A DNA stretch of 64,000 bases from Palsa-465 sp963800475 (GTDB lineage Bacteria > Actinomycetota > Thermoleophilia > Solirubrobacterales > Solirubrobacteraceae). Shown here piece after piece: positions 28,408 through 36,555 of the stretch. The translations under genes were made by a program, and so were the position numbers. Location: the NCBI GenBank assembly GCA_963800475.1, contig CAWDAZ010000001.1, positions 310,001-374,000 on the forward strand. Reading direction: 5' to 3'. Every line of letters begins with the position of its first letter. Position 1 is the stretch's first letter. The notes below the pieces were generated by a model. That model worked only from the letters and a program-made list of their open reading frames with translations, was not told the origin of the DNA and ran no database searches.

Positions 28408-28804
28408 CGGCCGCGTTCCGCAGCGCGCGGGCGGTCAGCGTCAGCCCGATCTCGGCCAGCTCGCCGACCGCCTGGACGGCGGTCCCGACGAGCTCCGGGG
28501 CGGCTGCGGGAGCGGGCTTGCGCTTCGGCGCGCGGCGGGCCTTCGGGATCCCACGCGGCTGGGCGGGCTGGCGAAGCGGCTTCGCGCCTGCCTGCTTGGC
28601 CTTCGAGCGCGGCGTCTCCTGAGCGGGTCCGGCCTTGCCGGCGCTGGGCTTGCGCGCGGCCGACGGACTCGGCGCCGGCTTGGGGTTGGCGGCGGCAGGC
28701 GCCTCGCCGGTGCCGGATCCAGCGGCCGCGCGCTTATCGCTGCGCCGGTGCGGGCGCGTGCGCGGCAGGGCCGCCAGCAGGTCGGTGGGATGCTCGTCGG
28801 TCAT
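28388..28804 (-). CDS. Basic, Ala/Pro/Lys-rich protein of unknown function
   Basis: 138 residues. A low-complexity Lys/Arg/Ala/Pro-rich body (about 15-100; e.g. RGIPKARRAPKRKPAPAAAP) is followed by an amphipathic or hydrophobic helix (LVGTAVQAVGELAEIGLTLT) and a basic tail ARLPRP. The body resembles histone-H1-like disordered tails that bind nucleic acid, and the C-terminal helix could attach to a membrane or partner; both are inference. The frame is open and codon use coding-like, but low complexity makes gene status less certain. The 3' end lies in tandem repeats. Confidence 0.55.
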   Translation of the reverse strand: MTDEHPTDLLAALPRTRPHRRSDKRAAAGSGTGEAPAAANPKPAPSPSAARKPSAGKAGPAQETPRSKAKQAGAKPLRQPAQPRGIPKARRAPKRKPAPAAAPELVGTAVQAVGELAEIGLTLTARALRNAAARLPRP

Positions 28805-29128
28805 CTCGGCCCAATCATCGCATGCGAGCCGTCGAGCCCCGCACGCGCGTTTGCGCGGCGCGGCGCGTCAAAGAATTCACACGCAAGTTGAAACGCTCTG
28901 GTCCGTTGTACGTAAAGAGATTGGACGGAATGCCGAAAAGATCCCACGCCCCGGTAAAGATCACCAACATCGGCCGTCGACGAGCCTGAGGCCTATGACT
29001 TCAGAAAAGATAGCCCTATACTCGCGTTCTACTGGCGGGCGTGCGCCCTGGCGGCTGCAGCGTGCCTCTGACCCTCAGTGCCGGGAGGCCCCCGATGCCC
29101 GGCGCGAACGACTCGAACGGAACTTCAG
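28805..29128. promoter_or_regulatory. Intergenic region upstream of rpoD
   Basis: 324 bases between divergent genes, more AT-rich than the surroundings. The clearest signal is TATACT at 29017-29022, a good -10 reading toward rpoD, with only a poor -35 (TATGAC at 28994). A second AT-rich stretch near 28885-28920 has TTGAAA at 28888-28893. No riboswitch or small ORF was recognised. Confidence 0.4.
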
Positions 29129-30229
29129 ATGTCTGTAGCCGAACTGCAAGAACTCGAAGAGATCAAGGGACTGGTCAACCGCGGCCAGCAGCTCGGAGTG
29201 CTCACGTACGCCGAGATCTCGGGCGCCGTGTCCGAGCTCGATCTCGACGAGGCTGACGTCGAGGAGCTGCACGGCTTCCTCGAGCGCGCGGAGATCGAGC
29301 TCGTCGAGGAGCTCGATCCGGCGATCGCGGCGGCGGACCTCGAGCGCGCCCCCGACAAGCGCGGGCGCCGCAAGCCGAAGACGGCGCTCGACCTGAAGCC
29401 CGACATGACCACCGATTCCCTTCAGCTGTTCCTGAAGGACATCGGCAAGGTCCGGCTGCTGACCGCGCAGGAGGAGGTCGACCTCGCCAAGCGGATCGAG
29501 CGCGGCGACCTTGACGCCAAGCAGAAGATGGTCGAGTCCAACCTCCGGCTCGTGGTTTCGATCGCGAAGAACTACCGCAACCAGGGGCTGCCGTTCCTCG
29601 ACCTGATCCAGGAGGGGACGCTCGGCCTGGTGCGCGCCGCGGAGAAGTTCGACTACCGCAAGGGATTCAAGTTCTCGACCTACGCGACGTGGTGGATCCG
29701 CCAGGCGATCGCCCGTGCGCTGGCCGACAAGGCCCGCACGATCCGGATTCCCGTACACGTCGTCGAGAAGCTCAACAAGATCGGGCGCGCGGAGCGCAAG
29801 CTCGTGACCGAGCTGGGTCGCGAGCCGACCGCCGAGGAGATCGCGGAGGTGACCGGGATCGAGCCCGACGAGGTCGAGTCGATCAAGCGCTCGGCGCAGG
29901 CGCCGGTGTCGCTCGAGAAGCCCGTCGGCGACGAGGAGGAGTCCGAGTTCGGCCAGTTCATCGCCGACGAGCGGGCCGAGTCGCCGTACGAGCGGGCCGC
30001 CGAGATCCTCACCAAGGAAGCGTTGCGCGAGGCGCTCGAAAATTTGAGTTACCGCGAGCGCCGCGTGCTCGAGCTCCGCTACGGGCTCGGCGGCGAGCAC
30101 CCGCGGACGCTGGACGAGGTCGGCCGGACGTTCAACGTCACCCGCGAACGGATCCGGCAGATCGAGAACCAGTCGCTGAAGAAGCTTCAGTCGCTGGCCG
30201 AGGCTCAGAAGCTCCGCGACGTCGCCTGA
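29129..30229 (+). CDS. rpoD: Primary sigma factor RpoD/SigA family
   Basis: 366 residues. Region 1.2 is DSLQLFLKDIGKVRLL, region 2 includes NLRLVVSIAKNYRNQGLPFL and FDYRKGFKFSTYATWWIRQA, region 3 IPVHVVEKLNKIGR, and region 4 ends TRERIRQIENQSLKKLQ. The N-terminal region (about 1-95) holds a short region 1.1-like piece but not the long insertion found in streptomycete HrdB. It directs RNA polymerase to housekeeping promoters. ATG 29129 gives a natural MSVAELQELEEIKGL start; the longer 29078 start does not look coding. Confidence 0.95.
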   Translation: MSVAELQELEEIKGLVNRGQQLGVLTYAEISGAVSELDLDEADVEELHGFLERAEIELVEELDPAIAAADLERAPDKRGRRKPKTALDLKPDMTTDSLQLFLKDIGKVRLLTAQEEVDLAKRIERGDLDAKQKMVESNLRLVVSIAKNYRNQGLPFLDLIQEGTLGLVRAAEKFDYRKGFKFSTYATWWIRQAIARALADKARTIRIPVHVVEKLNKIGRAERKLVTELGREPTAEEIAEVTGIEPDEVESIKRSAQAPVSLEKPVGDEEESEFGQFIADERAESPYERAAEILTKEALREALENLSYRERRVLELRYGLGGEHPRTLDEVGRTFNVTRERIRQIENQSLKKLQSLAEAQKLRDVA

Positions 30230-30256
30230 GCCACGCCGCCCAGGCGTTGCGCTCCC

Positions 30257-30273
30257 GGACGGCGGCGCCGTCC
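30257..30273 (+). terminator. Hairpin between rpoD and pilT
   Basis: Perfect 7-bp stem GGACGGC/GCCGTCC with a 3-base loop, 27 bases after the rpoD stop. No T-run, so termination is uncertain. Confidence 0.45.
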
Positions 30274-30327
30274 AACCGGTGCGTCCTCCCTCAAGCGCGA
30301 GCCGCGCGGAGCCGATGAAGTCGAGGG

Positions 30328-31566
30328 ATGCTCGAGCTTCGTGACGCGCTTGCGCTGGCTGTGCGCAACGAGGGGTCCGACCTTCACCTGAAGGTCGGGT
30401 CGCACCCGCTGATCCGCGTCCATGGCCGGCTCGGGCCGCTCGAGGAGTACGACCGCCTCAAGGCCGAAGACACCGAGCGGGTGCTGCGGGAGATGCTCGC
30501 CGATCAGCCGAGCAAGCTGGACGAGTTCCAGGCCTCGGGTGAGGTCGACTTCTCATACGCGATCGAGGGGCTGGCGCGGTTCCGCGTCAACGCGTTCAGG
30601 CAGCGCGGCGTGATCTCGGTCGCCGCCCGCGTGATCCCGTTCGCGGTCCGCACCGTCCGCGAGCTGGGACTGCCGCCGGTGATCAGCGAGCTTGCGGATG
30701 AGGAGCGCGGGCTGATCCTGCTGACTGGAACGACCGGTTCGGGCAAGTCGACGACGCTCGCGGCGATCATCGACCACATCAACGAGAACAAGTCGCGCCA
30801 CATCGTCACGATCGAGGACCCGATCGAGTACCTGCACACCGACCGCAACTCGCTGATCAATCAGCGCGAGGTCGGGATGGACACGGAGTCGTTCGGACGC
30901 GCGATGCGCCGCGTGTTGCGCCAGGACCCCGATGTGATCCTGATCGGCGAGATGCGCGACGAGGAGACCGTCCGCACGGCGCTGTCGGCGGCGGAGACTG
31001 GCCACCTGGTGCTGTCCACCGTTCACACCCTCGACGCCCCCGAGAGCGTCAACCGGATCATCGACTTCTTCCCGCTGCACGAGCAGACCCAGGCCCGCGC
31101 GATGCTCGCCGGGACGCTCAAGGGCGTCGTCTCGCAGCGGCTCGTCCCGAGTCCCGACGGCAACGGCCGCGTGTGCGTGTGCGAGGTCCTGCGGATGACC
31201 GGACGCGCCCACGACATGATCATGGACCCGGACGAGACCGGGCGGTTGCGCGAGGTGATCTCCGAGGGCGGGTACTACGGCATGCAGACGTTCGATCAGG
31301 CGCTGCTGGGCCACTACCAGGCCGGCTGCGTGTCGATGGAAGACGCGCTGCGGGTCGCATCGAGCCCGCACGACTTCAAGCTGCTGGTCGCGGCCGAGGG
31401 GCGCACCTCGACGACGATGACCGACCTCGCCGAGGCCGACCGCCGAACCGAGGAGCCCGAGGAGGCGGCGCCCGAGCCCGTCGAGGCGCGCCCGGCCTAC
31501 CGGCCGCCGGCCGTCCCGTCTGGGAACGATCGCTCCTCGGCGCCCCCGCCGGGCATCCCTGCGTAG
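30328..31566 (+). CDS. pilT: Type IV pilus retraction ATPase PilT
   Basis: 412 residues. N-terminal PAS-like domain (NEGSDLHLKVGSHPLIRVHG), then the RecA-like core: Walker A GTTGSGKSTT, Asp box with TIEDPIEYLH, Walker B VILIGEMRDEET, and His box HLVLSTVHT. The C-terminal 40 residues are Pro/Glu-rich. PilT depolymerises type IV pili. The motif usually read as AIRNLIRE is RLREVISEGG here. No other pilus gene is nearby, so it may serve pili encoded elsewhere or another secretion machine. The stop codon region is duplicated (see repeat). Confidence 0.92.
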   Translation: MLELRDALALAVRNEGSDLHLKVGSHPLIRVHGRLGPLEEYDRLKAEDTERVLREMLADQPSKLDEFQASGEVDFSYAIEGLARFRVNAFRQRGVISVAARVIPFAVRTVRELGLPPVISELADEERGLILLTGTTGSGKSTTLAAIIDHINENKSRHIVTIEDPIEYLHTDRNSLINQREVGMDTESFGRAMRRVLRQDPDVILIGEMRDEETVRTALSAAETGHLVLSTVHTLDAPESVNRIIDFFPLHEQTQARAMLAGTLKGVVSQRLVPSPDGNGRVCVCEVLRMTGRAHDMIMDPDETGRLREVISEGGYYGMQTFDQALLGHYQAGCVSMEDALRVASSPHDFKLLVAAEGRTSTTMTDLAEADRRTEEPEEAAPEPVEARPAYRPPAVPSGNDRSSAPPPGIPA

Positions 31567-31596
31567 CGCCGCGGCGCTGGGGATCCCCGCGTAGCG
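31551..31596. repeat. Imperfect direct repeat of the pilT 3' end
   Basis: Two 18-base copies, 31551-31568 and 31579-31596, 16 of 18 bases identical, 28 bases apart. Each encodes GIPA followed by TAG in its own frame. The first is the true end of pilT. Confidence 0.7.
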
Positions 31597-31620
31597 GCCA
31601 CGAATCCGCTGCTCGTTCAC

Positions 31621-31650
31621 GCTTCAACAACTGAAGCATTGCGCTAGACT
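31621..31650 (+). promoter_or_regulatory. Promoter with palindromic operator for the HxlR-family gene
   Basis: GCTTCAACAACTGAAGC (31621-31637) is a 6-bp inverted repeat with a 5-base centre. It covers the -35 position, 17 bases before a -10-like TAGACT (31645-31650). The ATG is at 31661. This is the usual position for an autorepressor site of HxlR-type dimers. Confidence 0.6.
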
Positions 31651-31660
31651 CAGTGTCCTG

Positions 31661-32032
31661 ATGGCTTCCAAGGATTCGTGTCCCGTGTGCCGCACCGCGG
31701 AGATCGTGTGCGGCAAGTGGACGCTGCTGGTGATCCGCGACCTGGTCGAAGGCCGCTCACGGTTCTGCGAGCTCGAGCGCTCGCTCGAAGGCATCAGCCC
31801 CCGGACTCTGTCGTTGCGCCTGCGCGCGCTTGAGGAAGCCGGGATTGTGAAGCGCCAGACCTACCCCGAGGTCCCGCCGCGCGTCGAGTACGCGCTGACC
31901 GAGAAGGGCCGCGCGCTGGTCCCGCTGATCGAGGACATGCGCGCCTACGGCCGCGAGTGGCTCGGCTGCGAGAGCGACAGCCTCGGCGGAGCCGCCGAGC
32001 CCCGGCGCGAGCCTGCCGTCGCCGCCGCCTGA
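31661..32032 (+). CDS. HxlR-family winged-helix transcriptional regulator
   Basis: 123 residues. The N-terminus SCPVCRTAEIVCGKWTLLVI has the HxlR pattern with three Cys, two of them as C-x2-C. This is followed by GRSRFCELERSLEGISPRTL and SLRLRALEEAGIVKRQTYPE, the recognition and wing region. Many HxlR proteins respond to aldehydes or oxidants through the N-terminal Cys; whether this one does is unknown. A palindrome upstream suggests autoregulation. The RpiB-like gene starts 10 bases after its stop and may be its target. Confidence 0.9.
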   Translation: MASKDSCPVCRTAEIVCGKWTLLVIRDLVEGRSRFCELERSLEGISPRTLSLRLRALEEAGIVKRQTYPEVPPRVEYALTEKGRALVPLIEDMRAYGREWLGCESDSLGGAAEPRREPAVAAA

Positions 32033-32042
32033 CGGGCGCCGG

Positions 32043-32489
32043 ATGCGGGTTTCCGTCGCCGCCGACGAGCTGACGGGTGTCGCGGCGGCGCTCCTCGTCG
32101 AGCTCGAGCGCCGCGGCCACGACCCGATCCTCCACGGCGCGTACGCCGGGGACGAGCGCGCCGACTGGGCGTGGGCGAGCGAGGCTGCCGCGCGCGACGT
32201 CGCCGACGGGCGAGCCGACCAGGCGATCGTCGCGTGCTGGACGGGGACCGGCGCGTCAATCGCTGCCAACAAGGTCCCGGGGATCAGAGCTGCGCTGTGC
32301 GGCGACGCCGCCACCGCCGAGGGCGCGAGGCGCTGGAACGACGCGAACGTGCTCGCGCTGAGCCTGCGGCGGACCTCGCCTGCCGAGCTCGACGAGATCC
32401 TCGACGCCTGGTTCGCGGGCGTCTCGAGCGAGGAGCGCGGCGACGTCGACAACGTCGCCCACCTCGGCGAGATCGAATCCGGGCACTGA
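32043..32489 (+). CDS. RpiB/LacAB-family sugar-phosphate isomerase-like protein
   Basis: 148 residues. Pattern VSVAADELTG, GADQAIVACWTGTGASIAAN, then VPGIRAALCGDAATAEGARR and NDANVLALSLR matches the RpiB/LacA/LacB fold. In RpiB the catalytic residue is a Cys, and ACWTGTG here has Cys at the equivalent place ('cGTGiG' in family). It would isomerise ribose-5-phosphate or a similar aldose phosphate. It directly follows the HxlR regulator, so its substrate may be linked to the signal sensed there. Confidence 0.85.
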   Translation: MRVSVAADELTGVAAALLVELERRGHDPILHGAYAGDERADWAWASEAAARDVADGRADQAIVACWTGTGASIAANKVPGIRAALCGDAATAEGARRWNDANVLALSLRRTSPAELDEILDAWFAGVSSEERGDVDNVAHLGEIESGH

Positions 32490-32551
32490 ACGCGCTGCAA
32501 CCGCCCGGTCGCGTTGCAGGATCGCCACCCTGGAGCGCGTAATCCGGGTCC

Positions 32552-33859
32552 GTGCGCGACCGCGACCTCCACTCGGCCCTCGAGGCGTTCACCGCTGACG
32601 CCGCGGTTCAGCTGACGGCTGAGACCGAGAGCGGCGCGGAGATCCCGTTCGAGGTGATCGATACGCTCGGGCGCCCCGGGACGGTCCCGCTGTACTGCTA
32701 CCGCCCGCTGACCACCGACTTCATCGACCAGCGCCTCGGGATGCTCTCGGGACTGGCGACCTACGCGCCCGCGGCCAGGGCGCTCGGCGGGTTCGACCGG
32801 ATCACCGAATATCTGAATCAGCGCGGCGAGTCGCGGATCCCCGCCGAGCCCCGCGAGCGCGCCGACGTCGCGCTGCTGTCGCTGCTCGGGCGCGTGTTCG
32901 AGGACCGCAACGACTTCTCGCTCGATCCGATGCGCTTCGAGCTCGCCTATGCCGAGCTCGAACGGGCGCTGTACGACGGCCACGCGACCACGGTCGTGAT
33001 CGCGCCACTGCTCGGGATCGCGCTCGATCCGGAGTCGCACGAGGTGGCGCTCGGCGAGGGCCTGTCGCTGGTCCGCGGCGACACGCTCACCGACGTGCCG
33101 ACGGACGCAGTGTGGGGGGAGACCGATGAGCCGCAGGTGCTGGCGATGCTGACTACCAGCCAGGAGCGCACGCAGCAGCCGCCCGTCTCGGTGGCGCGCT
33201 CGCGGTTCCGGCGTGTGCTGACGGCGCTACGGCTGTTCGAGCGCGGCGGCTACGCGCTCGGCCCGCTGGCGTGGACGCGGACCGACACCGGCCCGTGGCG
33301 GCCGATCCCGTTCGGGGGCAGCGGACGCCCCCGCCTGCTGACGCTGATCCGAGCCGAGCAGGAGGACGAGCTGCGCGCGTTCATCAACCTGCTGGCGCGC
33401 CGTCAGCCGAGTGGTGGCGAGCTCGCGTGGGCGCTCGCGAGGTTCGAGCTGGGTTGCGAGCGATTGGCCCCGTTCGAGGCCCTGACCGACTACCTGCTCG
33501 CGCTGCGAGCGCTGCTCGAACCCGAGGGCCCGCAGAGCGGGCGGCTCGCGCAGCGGCTGGCGATCATCTGCGCGAAGCCCGAGGAGCGCGCGGCGCTGGC
33601 CGAGCGGACCGCCCACGCGATCTCGCTCGAGCGCGCCGTGATCGCAGGTTTGGCGCCCGCTCTGGATGAATCCGGCGCGCCTCGATTCGACGAGGCCGGA
33701 CGCCGAGTGCGGGGCGCCGGATCCGGCGCGGACGCGCTCGTCGGCGAGCTCTCGGAGCACCTGCGGGCGCTGCTGCGCGACACGCTGTGCGGCCACCTCG
33801 GCCACGACCTGGTGACGGTCGCCGACGGGCTGCTGTCCGACGCGGTCACGGTCGGCTGA
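32552..33859 (+). CDS. Conserved protein of unknown function (435 aa)
   Basis: 435 residues from GTG 32552. Globular, with no signal peptide or membrane helix. Acidic and Leu-rich helices alternate; the N-terminal part has ETESGAEIPFEVIDTLGRPG and PLYCYRPLTTDFIDQRLGML, the middle a Pro-poor all-alpha region (LARRQPSGGELAWALARFEL). No catalytic motif seen. Codon use matches the neighbours, and the length suggests a real gene kept in related species. No function assigned. Confidence 0.65.
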   Translation: MRDRDLHSALEAFTADAAVQLTAETESGAEIPFEVIDTLGRPGTVPLYCYRPLTTDFIDQRLGMLSGLATYAPAARALGGFDRITEYLNQRGESRIPAEPRERADVALLSLLGRVFEDRNDFSLDPMRFELAYAELERALYDGHATTVVIAPLLGIALDPESHEVALGEGLSLVRGDTLTDVPTDAVWGETDEPQVLAMLTTSQERTQQPPVSVARSRFRRVLTALRLFERGGYALGPLAWTRTDTGPWRPIPFGGSGRPRLLTLIRAEQEDELRAFINLLARRQPSGGELAWALARFELGCERLAPFEALTDYLLALRALLEPEGPQSGRLAQRLAIICAKPEERAALAERTAHAISLERAVIAGLAPALDESGAPRFDEAGRRVRGAGSGADALVGELSEHLRALLRDTLCGHLGHDLVTVADGLLSDAVTVG

Positions 33860-33897
33860 GCCCGGCAGCGCCGGCGCTGCGGCGCTAGGCTTAAGGC

Positions 33898-34040
33898 GGA
33901 CCGCTCCCTACTCGGTCCCCGCGGGGGCCGGGAGTGTCATGCCCACCAGGCACGACATGTAAGTCCTGGGGCTTCAAAGCAGTCAGGGGGAGCGCGATCT
34001 ACAGGACGAGCGAGCGGGCACCGCCCGCTCGTTCTGTTTC
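33898..34040 (+). ncRNA. Candidate structured small RNA with intrinsic terminator
   Basis: Between two hypothetical genes lies a region that folds by eye. An outer stem CGCTCCC (33902-33908)/GGGAGCG (33988-33994) closes three hairpins: 33911-33934 with CCCC/GGGG, 33935-33957 with TGTCATGCC/GGCACGACA (8 of 9 pairs), and 33966-33986 with CTGG/TCAG plus GCT/AGC. It is followed by a 9-bp terminator stem and a T-rich tail. TAGGCT at 33886-33891 could be its -10. It does not match SRP, 6S, tmRNA or riboswitch consensus I know. Length about 140 bases. Confidence 0.5.
34011..34039 (+). terminator. Intrinsic terminator of the candidate small RNA
   Basis: Perfect 9-bp stem CGAGCGGGC/GCCCGCTCG with a 3-base loop followed by TTCTGTTT. 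The best classical terminator in the window. It ends before the 34067 gene. Confidence 0.85.
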
Positions 34041-34066
34041 CCGGCCTGGCGGGTAGCAACACGGTG

Positions 34067-34432
34067 ATGCCCGCCGAGCCGCAGAAGCCGACGCTCGCCC
34101 AGGTCGTCCGGCGGGCCGTGGAGGTCTGCGGGGAGAGCTCGAGCGGCGGTCTCGACGAGTTGCTCGAGAAGTTCGAAGACGCTGACGAGCCGATCGCTGC
34201 GATCGAAGACGTCGAGCAGCGGCTGAACGAGAAGCTCGGGCCCAGAGACCCCGGCGACGGCGACGCCTCGGTGACGATGGCGCGGGCGCTGGTCTCCTAC
34301 CTTGCACATCGTCGCGACGAGCTCGACGGGGACCCGATCGAGCTGCTGGTGCTCGCCTCGCGCGCCGAGTTCGGCTCGACCCCGCCCGACCACGTCGCGC
34401 GGTGGCTCGAGCTGCAGGGAATCGCGGTCTGA
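34067..34432 (+). CDS. Small acidic protein of unknown function
   Basis: 121 residues from ATG 34067 (an adjacent GTG at 34064 is an alternative). All-helical and acidic, with ESSSGGLDELLEKFEDADEP and LNEKLGPRDPGDGD and no Cys in the second half. It starts about 30 bases after the terminator of the candidate small RNA, so it needs its own promoter or read-through. No family recognised. Confidence 0.6.
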   Translation: MPAEPQKPTLAQVVRRAVEVCGESSSGGLDELLEKFEDADEPIAAIEDVEQRLNEKLGPRDPGDGDASVTMARALVSYLAHRRDELDGDPIELLVLASRAEFGSTPPDHVARWLELQGIAV

Positions 34433-34492
34433 TCAGGCGGGCGTCGGTTCCCGTTTGATTCGCGCTCGGGGCGCGGATTATCCTGTGCGCCG

Positions 34493-34711
34493 ATGCCGGT
34501 GAGGACGCTCCCAGGTGCGCCGAATGTCGATCCGCTTTGCCGGAACGTGCCGGGGATCAGTGACGATGGCTTCGAGGAGCTCTGCCACCTCGTCGCCGAC
34601 GCCGATCCCGACACCGCCCTGTGTGGCAAGGACGTCGCCGGCTATCCGTGGAATCCGCCGTGGCCGCTGTGCGAGGCGTGCCTGGCGGTCTCGCGCGGCG
34701 AGATGAACTAG
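34493..34711 (+). CDS. Small four-to-five-cysteine protein, unknown function
   Basis: 72 residues. Cys in LCRN, LCHL, LCGK and CEAC (CGKDVAGYPWNPPWPLCEAC) suggest a zinc- or iron-binding small domain. An analogous pattern (CG...W...WPLCE.CL) occurs in short actinobacterial proteins of unknown role. Converges with the sulfatase gene 7 bases away. Gene status rests on the Cys pattern and open frame. Confidence 0.6.
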   Translation: MPVRTLPGAPNVDPLCRNVPGISDDGFEELCHLVADADPDTALCGKDVAGYPWNPPWPLCEACLAVSRGEMN

Positions 34712-34718
34712 CGGCCGC

Positions 34719-36359
34719 TCAGAGCCCGGGAAGCTGGGCGACGTGCATCGCCGCCCAGCAAGCCGACGCGCCGTGGCAGCGCTTCATCGTCAGCAGCTCG
34801 GAGTGCAACTGGCGGCGCTCGGAGCGCGTCAGCCTGAAAGCGATGTTGTGGAGCTCGAACGGGTCGCTCCGGAGGTCGTAGAACTCGCGCTCGCCGTCCA
34901 CGTACTCGACGTACAGGAACGCTTGCGTGCGCATCGCCTCATAGGTCCAGGGGCTGCCGCTCGCGGGCTGCTGGAAGTCCGGGTCGAGCACCGACAGATG
35001 CGGACCGTGATGCTCGATCAGCACTGCGTTGCGCCAGTCGGTGGCGCCCTGACCGTGTAGCAGCGGCAGCAGGCTCCGCCCGTCGCCGCGGACGCTGGTG
35101 CCGCCGATCTGCGCGAACGTGTCGGCGAGGTCGATGTTCTCAGTCAGCGCACCGGTGCTCGCTCCGGCCGGGACACCGGGTCCGACGATCACCAGCGGGA
35201 CGCGGATGTCGGTGTCGAACGCCGTCAGCTTGCCCGGCATCAGCCGGTACTCGCCGGCGTGCAGCCCGTTGTCGGAGCTGAACACCAGGTACGTGTTGCC
35301 GGCGACCCCGGCGGCGACCAGGGACGCCTCGATCCGCCCGATCATCCGGTCGACGGACTGCACGTCCTGAGCCCGGAGGCGGAACACGGTGTCGATCCGG
35401 GCCTGCTCCACCGGATTCAGCGGGCGGTGGCCGCGCAGCCAGCTCGGAGCGTGGGTCGGGAGCTGATCGAAGTTCGGCGTCCTCGGTGCTTTGAGACCCG
35501 GGAAATCGGCCGCGTCCTCGGGGGCCGGGACGAACGGGCTGTGGGGCGCGAACGTCGCGAGCTCGAGGAAGAACGGCTGCCCGTCGGACGCCGCGCGGCT
35601 GATGAAGTCGACGCCCTTGTCGGCCAGCACGTCGGTGAGGTAGTCCTGGGGGCCGCTCCCGTAGTCCTGGATCGCGCCGTCCTGGTTCATCCGGTACTTG
35701 AACTCCGGATAGCCCCAGCCGGCGACGTCCCACTCGCTCCAGCCCGGGGGGACGTAGGTGGGACGCACGGCGCGCGGCCTCGAGCCGTCGGTGGCGATCC
35801 CTGGGGTGCTCAGGTACCCGTTCAGGTACTTGCCCATCATCGCGGTCCGGTAGCCGGACCGCTGGAGTGCCAGCGAGAACGTGTGTCGCTGGTCGCCGTG
35901 CGAGTAGAACGCGTGGAATCCGCCGCCGGGCCCGAAGTTGCCGAACACGTGCGTGTCGTGCGGGAACTCGCCCGTGAAGATCGACGACCGCGACGGGCAG
36001 CACAGCGAGTCCGACACGAAGTAGTTCTCGAATGTCATCCCGCGGCGCTCCATCGCCTGCACGTGGGGCATGAACCGGAGCAGGTTCATCGACAGGTCGT
36101 CGGTCAGCACGAACACGATGTTCGGCCGCCCGGCGGACTGCCCGAGCCCGACCCCGCCGCCGGGGAGCACGCCCCCCAGCAGCGATGGTGGTTGGATCCG
36201 CTCGCGCCCCGGGGGCCTGTGCGTCCGGCCCGCCGGCGGCGTGTGCGTCAGGCGAGCGCCGGTCGCGACCGCGCCGATCGCCCCCGCCGCCAGTGCGATC
36301 GCGCAGGCGAGGACGCTGATCAGCAGGCGTCTGGCAGTGGTCGACTTGATCCGTGGCAT
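34719..36359 (-). CDS. Secreted sulfatase (arylsulfatase family)
   Basis: 546 residues. N-terminal signal/anchor about 8-30. The sulfatase domain starts NIVFVLTDDLSMNLL, whose Asp pair binds calcium. SLCCPSRSSIFTG contains C-x-P-x-R, the Cys that is converted to formylglycine. SSDNGLHAGEYRLMPGK carries the Asp-Asn of the metal site. The start is ATG 36359; the longer 36449 start adds non-conserved sequence. It should hydrolyse sulfate esters (or phosphonate or sulfamate) outside the membrane. A formylglycine-generating enzyme is required but is not nearby; EgtB is only a related fold. Confidence 0.92.
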   Translation of the reverse strand: MPRIKSTTARRLLISVLACAIALAAGAIGAVATGARLTHTPPAGRTHRPPGRERIQPPSLLGGVLPGGGVGLGQSAGRPNIVFVLTDDLSMNLLRFMPHVQAMERRGMTFENYFVSDSLCCPSRSSIFTGEFPHDTHVFGNFGPGGGFHAFYSHGDQRHTFSLALQRSGYRTAMMGKYLNGYLSTPGIATDGSRPRAVRPTYVPPGWSEWDVAGWGYPEFKYRMNQDGAIQDYGSGPQDYLTDVLADKGVDFISRAASDGQPFFLELATFAPHSPFVPAPEDAADFPGLKAPRTPNFDQLPTHAPSWLRGHRPLNPVEQARIDTVFRLRAQDVQSVDRMIGRIEASLVAAGVAGNTYLVFSSDNGLHAGEYRLMPGKLTAFDTDIRVPLVIVGPGVPAGASTGALTENIDLADTFAQIGGTSVRGDGRSLLPLLHGQGATDWRNAVLIEHHGPHLSVLDPDFQQPASGSPWTYEAMRTQAFLYVEYVDGEREFYDLRSDPFELHNIAFRLTRSERRQLHSELLTMKRCHGASACWAAMHVAQLPGL

Positions 36360-36555
36360 GGGCTGCGTGTGCGCTTGCGGCAGGTCGGCGTGCACCTCGC
36401 GCGGCGACCTCCCCTCCGAACCGGCCGCAGCAGGCGATGGCGACCGCACCCTGTCCTGGGAGAGCGTCCGCCGGCCGCGAGGATAACCAGGAATCCGGTC
36501 CCGTGCGCCGGCAAGACCTGACCTTCGTCAAACCGTAACCTGGGATGATGGAGCG

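Noticed and set aside
33898..34040. SRP RNA, 6S RNA or tRNA-Sec
   Set aside because: None of the conserved SRP (GGAAGGAAGCA-type), tRNA T-loop (TTCGA) or 6S features are present; only a TTCAA stretch that is part of a short hairpin.
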